From the NCBI RefSeq assembly GCF_030651745.1, contig NZ_JAUSCC010000013.1, forward strand, positions 1-52,738: a stretch of 52,738 nt of DNA, in the 5' to 3' direction. Source of the DNA: Methylophaga sp. (lineage in GTDB: Bacteria > Pseudomonadota > Gammaproteobacteria > Nitrosococcales > Methylophagaceae). Position numbers and translations under genes: made by a program. Shown here piece by piece: positions 1-10,505 of this stretch. The notes beneath the pieces were generated by a model that was not told the origin of the DNA, did not search any database, and saw only the letters and a list, made by a program, of their open reading frames with translations. Numbering within the stretch: the stretch's first letter is position 1; each line of letters starts with the position of its first letter.

Positions 1-37
1 ATTAAAAACGTTAACGCCCAACTAATCATGGTATGTC

Positions 38-152
38 CTTGTTAAAGTTGATGGGAATTACACGATAGGACGATTATAAAAAAAGCTCCTTAACACAGGT
101 TAAAGCGAAATCTGGGTTAAAAAGATAGCGTGGGAGTACACTTGTTAAAGTT
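38..152. repeat. Pair of 12-bp direct repeats in leader region
   Basis: The 12-mer CTTGTTAAAGTT occurs at 38-49 and again at 141-152, upstream of the small lipoprotein gene. The surrounding 240 bases are AT-rich and hold no convincing gene. The copies could be regulator half-sites, but a match of this length in AT-rich DNA may be chance. Confidence 0.3.
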
Positions 153-242
153 AATTAATAAATGTTTTAGCAAGATTAAATTAATCAATTGCAGATCTGC
201 ATTTTGACATCAAAGCTTAATGTTTAAAGAGGAACATAAAAA

Positions 243-428
243 ATGTTAAATAAAACTGATCCAAATCCTTTCCGGCTTTTATCTAAGATTTTGCTGATGA
301 CTTTTGCGCTTTCAAGTGTTGGGTTTATCACAGCATGTGATGATAAAGGGCCAGCGGAAGAGGCGGGTGAAGCAATTGATGAAGCAGTTGAAGATGCTGG
401 CGATGCAATTGAAGATGCCACAAATTAA
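243..428 (+). CDS. Small acidic lipoprotein, function unknown
   Basis: This 61-residue protein starts with a charged stretch and a hydrophobic segment (about residues 14-31) ending in a lipobox-like ITAC. That predicts export, lipidation on the cysteine and membrane anchoring. The mature part is a short run of Glu, Asp and Ala (EEAGEAIDEAVEDAG) likely to form an acidic amphipathic helix. A ribosome-binding site AGAGGAA lies just upstream. Short acidic lipoproteins of this kind are common in gammaproteobacteria, but I know no assigned role. It stands ahead of two other small envelope-type genes. The reading is supported by the signal sequence and RBS rather than by a known family. Confidence 0.65.
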   Translation: MLNKTDPNPFRLLSKILLMTFALSSVGFITACDDKGPAEEAGEAIDEAVEDAGDAIEDATN

Positions 429-510
429 AAGATTGAAGTAATCAACTTAATCGTACTGTCACATATTTAGCCTGTCCGAAGCGACAGATAATTTTCAAGG
501 AGATATTTAA

Positions 511-783
511 ATGGCAACGGCTCAAAATACAAATCAAGAACTTCAAGAACAATTAGATACCTTGCGTAAGGACTTTGCTGAAGTCACTAAAACATTAAAA
601 GAGATGACAGCAACCTATGCCAAAGAAAGCCAGGATCGTGTCAAAGTTGCAGCCGGTCATGCACAGGATCAAGTAAAAGAATCTTTTACTCGAGTTCAGG
701 GCGAAGTTGAAAGCCACCCATATAGCAGTATGGCGGTTGCTTTTGGTATCGGCTTGGTGATTGGTAAAATTCTGGATCGTTAA
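511..783 (+). CDS. DUF883 family protein (YqjD/ElaB-like)
   Basis: This 90-residue protein has a long charged, coiled-coil-prone N-terminal part (about residues 5-65) followed by a short C-terminal hydrophobic helix with glycines (AVAFGIGLVIGKIL). The segment ESHPYSSMAVAFGIG matches the typical DUF883 ending. In E. coli the relatives YqjD and ElaB sit in the inner membrane through this tail and bind ribosomes in stationary phase; that role is family knowledge only. The RBS AAGGAGA is strong. The next gene encodes a holin-like membrane protein, the same order as yqjD-yqjE, so the two probably form one transcription unit. Confidence 0.8.
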   Translation: MATAQNTNQELQEQLDTLRKDFAEVTKTLKEMTATYAKESQDRVKVAAGHAQDQVKESFTRVQGEVESHPYSSMAVAFGIGLVIGKILDR

Positions 784-831
784 ACAATACCTTTTGCCGG
801 TAAATATGGAATTTAGTAGTAGGAGATAAGC

Positions 832-1266
832 ATGGGCTGGCGTTCTAGAGTACAAATCAATACCGTGGCATTAACGGTTGCAACACTGTTAGGCATATTT
901 GCACTCGGGTTCGCTGGCTTTGCTATCTATCTGGCTTTACTGGCTCACTATCCTCCTAATATTGCTGCTGTTATTACTGCTGGTGGTTATGCTTTCGCGG
1001 CTATTTTGGTGATGTTGATAGCAAAATTTGCTGTATATCGCACCAAAGTCGCTTCCCCTGGCATGCAAAAAGCCAACACGCCTGATGTGGACGATTTGGA
1101 AAATATTCTCCAGGCAGTGATTACTCCGGCGATAAGCAAGATTATTCATCAACACCCAGGAAAATCTGTCATGGCTACTTTACTAGCCGGGCTGGTTGTC
1201 GGTTACAATGAGGAAACACGTAATGCCGCGAAGGACGTTTTCAAACGTTTTTTCGAAGAAAAGTAA
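832..1266 (+). CDS. Holin-like membrane protein (DUF1469/YqjE-like)
   Basis: The 144-residue product has two adjacent transmembrane helices (about residues 12-35 and 42-65). A polar middle follows, then a third weakly hydrophobic stretch (KSVMATLLAGLVVGYN) that resembles the DUF883 tail. This matches the small inner-membrane proteins grouped as phage holin superfamily III/DUF1469, which sit beside DUF883 genes in many proteobacteria. The C-terminus is basic and amphipathic (NAAKDVFKRFFEEK). An AGGAGA RBS lies eight bases before the ATG. No phage gene is nearby, so lysis is unlikely; a role in envelope or stationary-phase physiology is inferred from the neighbouring gene. Confidence 0.65.
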   Translation: MGWRSRVQINTVALTVATLLGIFALGFAGFAIYLALLAHYPPNIAAVITAGGYAFAAILVMLIAKFAVYRTKVASPGMQKANTPDVDDLENILQAVITPAISKIIHQHPGKSVMATLLAGLVVGYNEETRNAAKDVFKRFFEEK

Positions 1267-1342
1267 TGTTTTAATTGTCTGGTAAGTTTGCCGGTAGAAT
1301 TTGACATTAGCATTGAGTTCATTGAAGTCAGGCAGGTGTACC

Positions 1343-1699
1343 GTGGGGAAAAAACTGAATCGAACCGCAGGTAAAACGCGGATTGAAACCTTGCAGAATC
1401 AGCGCAAGGAAAGAATCGCTAAAGCTGGTCTGTTGCTTGAACGATGGGGACAGCAAGAACGAGTCCCGGTTTCGGATGAATTGGAATTAGGCGAACTTGA
1501 TCCGGATTTTATTGAGGATCAAATGACAGCAGAAGTGCTTAGTTCGTTAACCGTAGATCAGATGCGTATTGTTCGTCAGCATTGGTCTGCTGGCCATTCG
1601 GCTGCTGAAATCGCCGAAATGGAAGATCAACCTCGAAGTGAAATACGGCAGACATTGGGATTTGTTGTAGAACAAGTTGCCGATAAAGTTTTGAAATAA
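1343..1699 (+). CDS. Sigma-70 region 4-like helix-turn-helix protein
   Basis: The protein is about 118 residues from a GTG start, preceded at good spacing by GGCAGG; an in-frame TTG 42 bases upstream has no RBS. The N-terminus is very basic (GKKLNRTAGKTRIETLQNQRKER). The second half reads like a sigma region 4 or LuxR-type HTH: LTVDQMRIVRQHWSAGHSAA, then EIAEMEDQPRSEIRQ. There is no region 2, so it is not a complete sigma factor. It could be a small transcriptional regulator. Its 3' end contains the -35 element of the sigma-28 promoter that serves the next gene, which links it to motility by position only. Confidence 0.6.
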   Translation: MGKKLNRTAGKTRIETLQNQRKERIAKAGLLLERWGQQERVPVSDELELGELDPDFIEDQMTAEVLSSLTVDQMRIVRQHWSAGHSAAEIAEMEDQPRSEIRQTLGFVVEQVADKVLK

Positions 1700-1710
1700 G
1701 CTGCCGATAA
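1684..1710 (+). promoter_or_regulatory. Sigma-28 (FliA) flagellar promoter
   Basis: TAAAGTTT, eleven bases, then GCCGATAA matches the enterobacterial FliA consensus TAAAGTTT-N11-GCCGATAA at all sixteen specified positions. It overlaps the stop codon region of the preceding HTH gene and lies 30 bases before the start of the YjfB-like gene. Transcription should start about six bases after the -10. Confidence 0.85.
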
Positions 1711-1740
1711 CGATTTAGTCAACGAATAAGGGAGTCGATT

Positions 1741-1932
1741 ATGGAAACAACAAACGTTGCTGCAATGGCAACTCAGTTGTCAGTACAGAAATCTGCCCAA
1801 CAACAAATGGTCGCAACGCTGAAATTAACCAATGATCAGATTGCTGCTCAAGGTCAGGCAGTGATGAAGTTATTGGATGCGGTTCCAATGCCTCAAGGTA
1901 ATTTGGGTAATGTTATTAACGTAAAAGTTTAA
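1741..1932 (+). CDS. YjfB family putative motility protein
   Basis: This 63-residue protein shows the family pattern of short YjfB-like proteins: a polar helical body (SVQKSAQQQMVATLKLTNDQ) and the ending NLGNVINVKV. It has no signal peptide or membrane segment. The RBS AAGGGAG is strong. The name 'putative motility protein' for the family rests on weak published evidence. Here an exact sigma-28 promoter lies directly upstream and a terminator directly downstream, so the gene is a monocistronic late-flagellar-class unit. That gives independent support for a link to motility. The molecular function remains unknown. Confidence 0.75.
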   Translation: METTNVAAMATQLSVQKSAQQQMVATLKLTNDQIAAQGQAVMKLLDAVPMPQGNLGNVINVKV

Positions 1933-1968
1933 TGATCTAATTCATCGCTTTTACAGAAGAAACAATTG

Positions 1969-2003
1969 AAACCACCCCAGTCCATGTGCTCGGGTGGTTT
2001 TTT
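1969..2003 (+). terminator. Rho-independent terminator after yjfB-like gene
   Basis: The inverted repeat ACCACCC / GGGTGGT is separated by a loop of about 15 bases and followed by TTTTTT. It lies 37 bases after the YjfB-like stop codon. Confidence 0.8.
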
Positions 2004-2060
2004 AATGTCTGAAAAACACGTAAGCTTCAGCTAGCCCTTACTTATTCGGACAAACAAAAT

Positions 2061-3446
2061 ATGGAATCTGTGGTTGTAATCGTTTACCTGATCTTCGTTT
2101 TACTTATTGGATTATGGGCTGGACGTGGTATTAAAACCATGCACGATTATGCCCTGGCAGGAAAATCCTTTGGCACACTGGTAATTTTTGCAACCTTATC
2201 CGCGTCGTTTATTGGGGGCGGGTTTTCGATGGGTAATGCCGAAAAAGTATTTCTGGTTGGCGTAAGTAATATCGTTGCTTTGTGGGGTTTCAGCATCAAA
2301 GAGATTCTGGTCGCCCGTTATATTGCACCGCAAATGATGCGTTATCCCAATGCCATATCGGTTGGCGACATAATGGATGAGCATTATGGTAAAGGGGCGC
2401 GATTGTTCAGTGGCGTATTTTCGCTGGCCTTATGTGCCGGGATCCTCGGCGCTCAAATCGGCGCGATGGGCTATGTATTTAACCTGTTTCTTGATGTCGA
2501 TCGGGTGTGGGGCGTGTTGATTGGCTGCGGCATTGTTATCGCTTATGCAACTGTCGGCGGCATGCGGTCAGTTGTCTGGACCGATATTATTCAGTTTATT
2601 GTGCTCGCCGTGGGTATTCCGATGACACTGTATTTTGGCTTGCAGCATGTCGGTGGCTGGCAAGCCATGCAAACCAATTTACCGGAAGCACATCTGTCTT
2701 TACCAACTGAACCATTAGCGATTATTGCCTTATTGTCGTTATTTTTGACCTTTATGCTGGGTGAGACATTGGTACCGCCTTATCTGCAACGTTTATTAAT
2801 TGGCAAAAGCAGCAAAGATGTTATTCGTGGTTCATTATTAAGCGGATTGTTTTCTATTCCGTTTTTCGCTGTTACCGGTTTAATTGGCTTGGTGGCGCTG
2901 GTAATGCAGCCGGCTTTAGATGCCAATCTTGCAATGCCGTATGTTATCCAACAGGCTGTGCCTCCCATATTGCAAGGTATTGTGGCCGCAGCCATAGTAT
3001 CGATCATCATGTCCTCGGCAGACTCGTTTTTAAATTCGGCTTCGATTGCTTTCAGTAATGACATTGTGAGGCCATTACGCAAAACCCCGTTAACAGCTAA
3101 GTCAGAATTAATGCTGGCGCGTGTGGTCACATTGCTGGTAGGTATTGCCTCAATGGTTTTTGCCTTGTCGATTGATAGCGTGATTGATATTTTGATTTAC
3201 GCGTATAACTTCTGGGCGCCAACGGTGTTGGTCCCTTTAATGATGGCCATTCTTGGATGTTATGTAAGTCGTAAACGGTTTATTGCCGGAGCAGTAGCTG
3301 GCATCGGTTCAGCCATCGTCTGGAATGTGATTTTGCAACAACCCTGGCAAATTGATGCATTAGTGATTGGATTCTTTGCTAATCTGATTGCCTTTACCAG
3401 TGTTGATAAAGCTGCAGCAAAAGTAGCCAAACTGGCTCGTAGTTAA
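2061..3446 (+). CDS. Sodium:solute symporter family transporter
   Basis: This 461-residue polytopic inner-membrane protein has about 12-13 hydrophobic helices. It carries the SSS-family features ASFIGGGFSMGNAEKVF near residue 50, an AYATVGGMRSVVWTDIIQF segment (GGMRSVVWTD is the classic TM5-TM6 signature of PutP/SGLT relatives) and IIMSSADSFLNSASIAFSND (the sodium-site SSAD region). The family couples sodium entry to uptake of amino acids, organic acids, sugars or vitamins; the substrate cannot be read from the sequence. The gene lies alone between a terminator and two small exported proteins, and the RBS is weak. Length is normal for the family. Confidence 0.85.
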   Translation: MESVVVIVYLIFVLLIGLWAGRGIKTMHDYALAGKSFGTLVIFATLSASFIGGGFSMGNAEKVFLVGVSNIVALWGFSIKEILVARYIAPQMMRYPNAISVGDIMDEHYGKGARLFSGVFSLALCAGILGAQIGAMGYVFNLFLDVDRVWGVLIGCGIVIAYATVGGMRSVVWTDIIQFIVLAVGIPMTLYFGLQHVGGWQAMQTNLPEAHLSLPTEPLAIIALLSLFLTFMLGETLVPPYLQRLLIGKSSKDVIRGSLLSGLFSIPFFAVTGLIGLVALVMQPALDANLAMPYVIQQAVPPILQGIVAAAIVSIIMSSADSFLNSASIAFSNDIVRPLRKTPLTAKSELMLARVVTLLVGIASMVFALSIDSVIDILIYAYNFWAPTVLVPLMMAILGCYVSRKRFIAGAVAGIGSAIVWNVILQQPWQIDALVIGFFANLIAFTSVDKAAAKVAKLARS

Positions 3447-3494
3447 TGGCTTTTGAGATTATCACTATGGTAATCAAGTTATGAGGAATCACTG

Positions 3495-3755
3495 ATGAGA
3501 ATATCGACACCTCGCTTTCACCGACTGCTGGCTTTGCCGATATTCGTTGTGTTGACTAGCTGTGCTGCCTATAGCGTGGTTAACAGTGATAGGTATTCTG
3601 GCTCATCAAGTGCGGTACCTGCTGAATACATTCCCTCACCGGGATCCTGTCGTATCTGGTATAAAAACCGCACCCCTGATCAACAACCTGCTCAAGGTGC
3701 TTGTGACAAGCTCAAACAAAATGTGCCCGAGAATGCTGTGTTGCTGAAAGGCTGA
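3495..3755 (+). CDS. Small lipoprotein with conserved Cys-rich C-terminus
   Basis: The 86-residue product has an N-terminal signal segment (LLALPIFVVLTSC) with a clear lipobox, so the mature lipoprotein starts at Cys23. The second half, IPSPGSCRIWYKNRTPDQQP followed by a second conserved Cys and VPENAVLLKG, resembles a short motif in many gammaproteobacterial lipoproteins (CRIWxPGRPPxxQPPPGxCxxL). The two cysteines may form a disulfide. A GAGGAA RBS precedes it. Its function is unknown. It precedes the metal-efflux operon on the same strand but shows no metal-binding cluster. Confidence 0.65.
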   Translation: MRISTPRFHRLLALPIFVVLTSCAAYSVVNSDRYSGSSSAVPAEYIPSPGSCRIWYKNRTPDQQPAQGACDKLKQNVPENAVLLKG

Positions 3756-3787
3756 CTTTTATGATGTGTTTAAGCTAAGCTCCATCC

Positions 3788-4108
3788 ATGACTATACGAC
3801 TACGTATGCTGACAGCAGTATTTATTATCATCAATTTATTGATGGTGAGTGTTGTCACTGCGTCTGTCGCTCATCTGCCTGACGATCATTATTCGGCGCA
3901 TTTAAGTATCGTGCACAGTCATGCAGATCATGGACAGCATCATGATGATATTGACCACGATCATCAGTTGCACCTGCATCTGATTGCCGATTTGGTCAGT
4001 TTCACTATGACTCCCCATACGCTGACAGCAGACGCTGTCAGCCGAACCAGCAGCAGTCAGCTGGTTACTTTGTATTATTCGCCGCTATTACCACCCCCCA
4101 ACGCTTAA
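3788..4108 (+). CDS. Small histidine-rich exported protein of the czc operon
   Basis: The 106-residue product has an N-terminal hydrophobic signal or anchor (about residues 8-28). A dense His/Asp region follows (about residues 34-65: HADHGQHHDDIDHDHQLHLH), suited to binding zinc, cadmium, cobalt or nickel. The tail ends in a PLLPPPN motif. Small His-rich proteins of this type often open CzcCBA-like operons, and a periplasmic metal-buffering role is a reasonable inference. The RBS is poor, and I chose the first ATG giving a full signal segment. It reads directly toward the outer-membrane efflux gene about 70 bases downstream. Confidence 0.65.
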   Translation: MTIRLRMLTAVFIIINLLMVSVVTASVAHLPDDHYSAHLSIVHSHADHGQHHDDIDHDHQLHLHLIADLVSFTMTPHTLTADAVSRTSSSQLVTLYYSPLLPPPNA

Positions 4109-4178
4109 TTCCATAACGTTTTAAACAACTTAATGTTTTGCTGCCGGCTTTTCAGCTGGTGGTGTTATGGAGTTCATC

Positions 4179-5474
4179 ATGAATCATCAAACGAAATTAT
4201 TCGCTAACAGGCTATTGATCTGCCCGCTACTTTTAGCATTGGCAGTATGGAGCATGGCTGTGCGGGCAGAAAATCAGCCGAGTCTGAATCTGGCAACGGC
4301 GATAGAGCGCACCTTACTGCAAAGTCCTCAACTGCAGCAGTTTCCTTATCAACAACGAGCGTTGGAAGCACAAAAACTGCAAGCCGGCTTGCCACCTAAT
4401 CCACAACTTCAGGCAGATTTGGAAAATGTATTTGGTAGCGGAGAAAGCCGTGGTCTTTCCGGTGCAGAGCTAACCTTATCGTTAAGTCAGCTTATTGAAA
4501 TGGGCGATAAACGCCAAAAACGTATTGATTTGGTTGATGCTACATCCAGCCAGTTGCAGTACGAGTTTGAGCGCCAACGTCTGGATACCTTATCTGATGT
4601 CACGATGAAATATCTGCAGGGGCTGCGTATTGATGCCTTATTAAGCTGGAATCAACGACGACTTAATATTGAGCAACAGGCTTTGCAGATCATCAGGCAT
4701 CGGGCAGAAGCAGGCGCTGTTGGCCAGGCTGATGTATTACGAATGCAGCTCTTATTGGAGCGTTCAGAATCCAGAGCACAGCAGCTGACTGGCGAACGTC
4801 AGATGGCCTATCAGCAACTGGCTGCCAGTTGGGGTGAAGAGGTTGACTTTTCGCAGCTTGAAGGCCAATTACAGCAACTGCCAGCGTTGCCAGAGCAAGA
4901 CATGCTGGAACAGGCTATCACTCAGTCACCAGCGTTTTTACAAAGCCATGCTTTTATTCGCTTACGTGAAGCACAGTTGCGTCTCAGTAAAGCACAATCC
5001 AGAACGGACATTACCTTTGGTGCAGGAATAAGACGTTTAGAAGCGGCAAATGACAATGCCTTGGTTTTCAGCTTCTCCATGCCTTTGCAAATCCATGATC
5101 GTAACCAGGGAAATATCGCCGCGGCTGATGCGGAATATGCAGCCGGGGTTCTGCAACAACAGCTGACCCAAACTGAGTTACGTATGGCATTACTGGAAAT
5201 CTATCAGGCCATGCGTCATAACCAGCAACAGGTGGAAAGGCTACAAAAAACGCTTATTCCCCTGACCCGTGAGCTACTTAAACAAACTGAAGCAGGCTAT
5301 CAATCAGGCCAATACAACGTATTGCAGTGGGTGGATGCACAGGCTGAATCCTTCACTGTTGAACGTGATCTGATCGAAGCCCAAACCGCTGTACATCTGC
5401 AGTTACTCGAACTGGAACGCTTAACCGGCATACCGCTTAGCCGTTCAATCTTTACGGCCAGTTATCAGGAATAA
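4179..5474 (+). CDS. czcC: CzcC-like outer membrane efflux protein
   Basis: This is a TolC-family channel of the metal-efflux complex, about 431 residues. It has a signal peptide (LLICPLLLALAVWSMAVRA), then the long alternating helical repeats of the OEP family (ALEAQKLQAGLPPNPQLQAD; the second repeat begins near IRLREAQLRLSKAQSRTDIT). It would form the outer-membrane exit duct for the RND pump encoded downstream. I prefer the ATG four codons inside the longest frame because GGAG stands eight bases before it; the first ATG has no RBS. The next gene begins three bases after the stop, so translation is probably coupled. Confidence 0.85.
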   Translation: MNHQTKLFANRLLICPLLLALAVWSMAVRAENQPSLNLATAIERTLLQSPQLQQFPYQQRALEAQKLQAGLPPNPQLQADLENVFGSGESRGLSGAELTLSLSQLIEMGDKRQKRIDLVDATSSQLQYEFERQRLDTLSDVTMKYLQGLRIDALLSWNQRRLNIEQQALQIIRHRAEAGAVGQADVLRMQLLLERSESRAQQLTGERQMAYQQLAASWGEEVDFSQLEGQLQQLPALPEQDMLEQAITQSPAFLQSHAFIRLREAQLRLSKAQSRTDITFGAGIRRLEAANDNALVFSFSMPLQIHDRNQGNIAAADAEYAAGVLQQQLTQTELRMALLEIYQAMRHNQQQVERLQKTLIPLTRELLKQTEAGYQSGQYNVLQWVDAQAESFTVERDLIEAQTAVHLQLLELERLTGIPLSRSIFTASYQE

Positions 5475-5477
5475 CCG

Positions 5478-6704
5478 ATGAAATTAATAACAGTATTTTT
5501 TAGCCTGCTGTTGTTGCCATTTTCAATGGCAATAGCCGCACCAGCCCATGACCATGGTGAACATCAGGATCATGAAGAACCACTAGAAGGGCCACACGGT
5601 GGCCGACTATTAGAAAGTGAAAGGCTTTCATTGGAAATAAACTTCTATGAACAAGGTGTGCCGCCGGAACTGCGGGTATATGCCTATCAACAAAATAAGC
5701 CTGTTGATCCTGAGCAAGTAGAGTTGATGGTGACGCTTATTCGTCTGGATGGTGAAGAGAATATTATCGACTTTGCTGCTGAAGCGGATTATCTCGTCGG
5801 TGATACGGTAGTCGAGGAGCCTCATTCCTTTGAGGTGGTAGTGGAAGCCCAATATCAGGGATCATCCTATCATTGGCATTACGATAATTTTGAGGGTCGC
5901 AGTGAGATTAGCGATCGATTGATAAAGCTGTCAGGTATTGAAACCGAACAGGCAGGGTCTAAAACCTTATCGATTTCCAATGCGTTATATGGGGTGGTCA
6001 CGCTGCCAGAAGACCGTCAGTACCGTGTGCAGGCGCCGTATCCAGGGATTATTGAATCAGTGTTGGTTAAAACTGGTGATAAGGTTAAAAAAGGCCAGGT
6101 TTTAGTAACCGTGCGTAATCAGGTCACGCTGCAAAGTTATTCCATTACCAGTCCGGCAAACGGTGAAGTGACGCAGCGGAATGCAAATGCGGGTGACCAT
6201 AGTGATATGGGTAATTTGCTGCAAATCAGCGATTTATCCCGTGTTTGGATCGAATTATCGATGTTTCCTGCCGATATCGAACAGCTTCGGGTCGGTATGC
6301 CGATTCGGGTAAATGATCTGCATCAGCATGAATCAGCCGAGGCAACCATCAGTTATATCTCGCCCAAAATGACAGCTGGTCATATTGCCAGAGCACGAGC
6401 TGAAATCGCTAATGCCAAGGGTAACTGGCGGCCAGGAATGCATATCAATGCTGAAGTGATGGTTGAGCAATATCCTGCAAAACTGGCTGTTAAACGCAGT
6501 GCAATTCAGAGTTTTCGTGATGTGCCGGTCGTGTTTGTTCGCTACGGTAATACCTTTGAAGTAAGAATGCTGACCCTCGGCAAACAGGATGCAGACTATG
6601 TCGAGGTGATTTCAGGTTTAAAACCCGGCAGTGAATACGTAACAACAAACAGTTTTCTGCTCAAGGCGGAGGTGCTCAAAGCGGGTGCCACCCATGATCA
6701 TTAG
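5478..6704 (+). CDS. czcB: CzcB-like periplasmic adaptor (membrane fusion protein)
   Basis: The 408-residue adaptor has a signal peptide ending near AIAAPA and a His-rich mature N-terminus (HDHGEHQDHEE) typical of divalent-cation HME-RND adaptors. An N-terminal extra domain covers about residues 40-130. The lipoyl/barrel-sandwich half-motifs follow (PYPGIIESVLVKTGDKVKKG; NGEVTQRNANAGDHSDMGNL), then the beta-barrel and membrane-proximal domain. The protein ends in HDH. It joins CzcA to CzcC and may hand metal to the pump. It lies between those genes with spacings of 3 and 9 bases. Substrate assignment to Zn/Co/Cd rather than Cu/Ag rests on the His-rich end and the partner pump motif. Confidence 0.85.
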   Translation: MKLITVFFSLLLLPFSMAIAAPAHDHGEHQDHEEPLEGPHGGRLLESERLSLEINFYEQGVPPELRVYAYQQNKPVDPEQVELMVTLIRLDGEENIIDFAAEADYLVGDTVVEEPHSFEVVVEAQYQGSSYHWHYDNFEGRSEISDRLIKLSGIETEQAGSKTLSISNALYGVVTLPEDRQYRVQAPYPGIIESVLVKTGDKVKKGQVLVTVRNQVTLQSYSITSPANGEVTQRNANAGDHSDMGNLLQISDLSRVWIELSMFPADIEQLRVGMPIRVNDLHQHESAEATISYISPKMTAGHIARARAEIANAKGNWRPGMHINAEVMVEQYPAKLAVKRSAIQSFRDVPVVFVRYGNTFEVRMLTLGKQDADYVEVISGLKPGSEYVTTNSFLLKAEVLKAGATHDH

Positions 6705-9848
<3,144 letters not shown>

Positions 9849-9854
9849 CAGACA

Positions 9855-9885
9855 TAAAAAAGCCGGGAGAACCCCGGCTTTTTTA
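9855..9885. terminator. Bidirectional terminator between czcA and DUF4168 gene
   Basis: GCCGGG and CCCGGC arms around a five-base loop, with an A-run before and a T-run after, can stop transcription from both sides. It lies between two convergent genes. Confidence 0.85.
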
Positions 9886-9908
9886 CTACAAACGAAGCTG
9901 AAACGAAC

Positions 9909-10298
9909 TTAGTTCAGCATTGATTGCACTTTATCGCGCAACTCAGGATCGCTTTGAATAGCTAAAGCGATATTACTGTAGGTTTCAACATCTAAACCTT
10001 TGTCTTGAACAGTCTGAACCATTTTTTGGCTCGCTTCTTGTTGTAGTTGTGCAGCTTGATCTGGATCTTCTGTGCTTTCCAGCCGGCCTGAATATTCACT
10101 ACGGATGTCTTCGAGATCATCCTGAACATCAGCAAATTTCTGCAGATCAGCTTCACTGAAATCGGCAGCTGGAGCAGTTTCAGGCATTGGTGCTTGAGGT
10201 GTAGCCTGCTCCGGTGAGCCGTAACCTTGTTCTGCCATCGCAGAAGTACTTAAACCTAATGCCATTAAGATTGAAACTAACATCGCTGTTTTTTTCAT
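9909..10298 (-). CDS. Secreted DUF4168 protein
   Basis: The 129-residue exported protein has a signal peptide ending at SAMAEQ, a Pro/Gln/Glu-rich linker, then the helical DUF4168 domain (FSEADLQKFADVQDDLEDIR, QQEASQKMVQTVQDKGLDVE, and a final IALAIQSDPELRDKVQSML). The function of the family is unknown. The AAGGAAA RBS is good. Upstream lies a candidate sigma-54 promoter, and the divergent neighbours are a histidine kinase and a sigma-54 activator. The protein is therefore probably the main target of that system, much as ZraP is of ZraSR. It has no His-rich or LTxxQ motif, so relation to ZraP is by arrangement, not sequence. Confidence 0.8.
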   Translation of the reverse strand: MKKTAMLVSILMALGLSTSAMAEQGYGSPEQATPQAPMPETAPAADFSEADLQKFADVQDDLEDIRSEYSGRLESTEDPDQAAQLQQEASQKMVQTVQDKGLDVETYSNIALAIQSDPELRDKVQSMLN

Positions 10299-10338
10299 GG
10301 TGTTTTCCTTTATTGGTTATGAAACACACCATCACTAG

Positions 10339-10354
10339 TGCGAGTTCTATGCCA
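10339..10354 (-). promoter_or_regulatory. Candidate sigma-54 promoter of DUF4168 gene
   Basis: Read on the minus strand it is TGGCAT-AGAAC-TCGCA. It keeps the invariant GG and GC dinucleotides ten bases apart and differs from TGGCAC-N5-TTGCA at two positions. The predicted start site lies about 30 bases before the DUF4168 ATG. The neighbouring NtrC-family activator makes it more credible. Confidence 0.55.
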
Positions 10355-10461
10355 ACACATAGAGTTATTTATAAGTAATTGAATTTAAAAGGTATGTTTA
10401 AGGTTGTGATTTGCGTGCGAGAATTTGGTTGACTTGACCAGTGCTATTAGGTGTGTCATTT

Positions 10462-10475
10462 TGGCTCATGTGCCA
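10462..10475. promoter_or_regulatory. Candidate enhancer palindrome for NtrC-type regulator
   Basis: TGGCTCATGTGCCA is a near-perfect palindrome (TGGC/GCCA arms with an inner CATG). It lies about 135 bases upstream of the predicted sigma-54 start and 30 bases before the kinase gene. That is the usual place for a sigma-54 activator site and would also allow autoregulation. Its assignment to this regulator is inferred. Confidence 0.4.
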
Positions 10476-10505
10476 TAAAGTTCAGTGTCATAACGAGGCT
10501 TAAAA

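Noticed and set aside
42..68. Sigma-28-like sequence at the left edge
   Set aside because: TAAAGTTG is followed by ACGATAGG with poor -10 match and shifted spacing.
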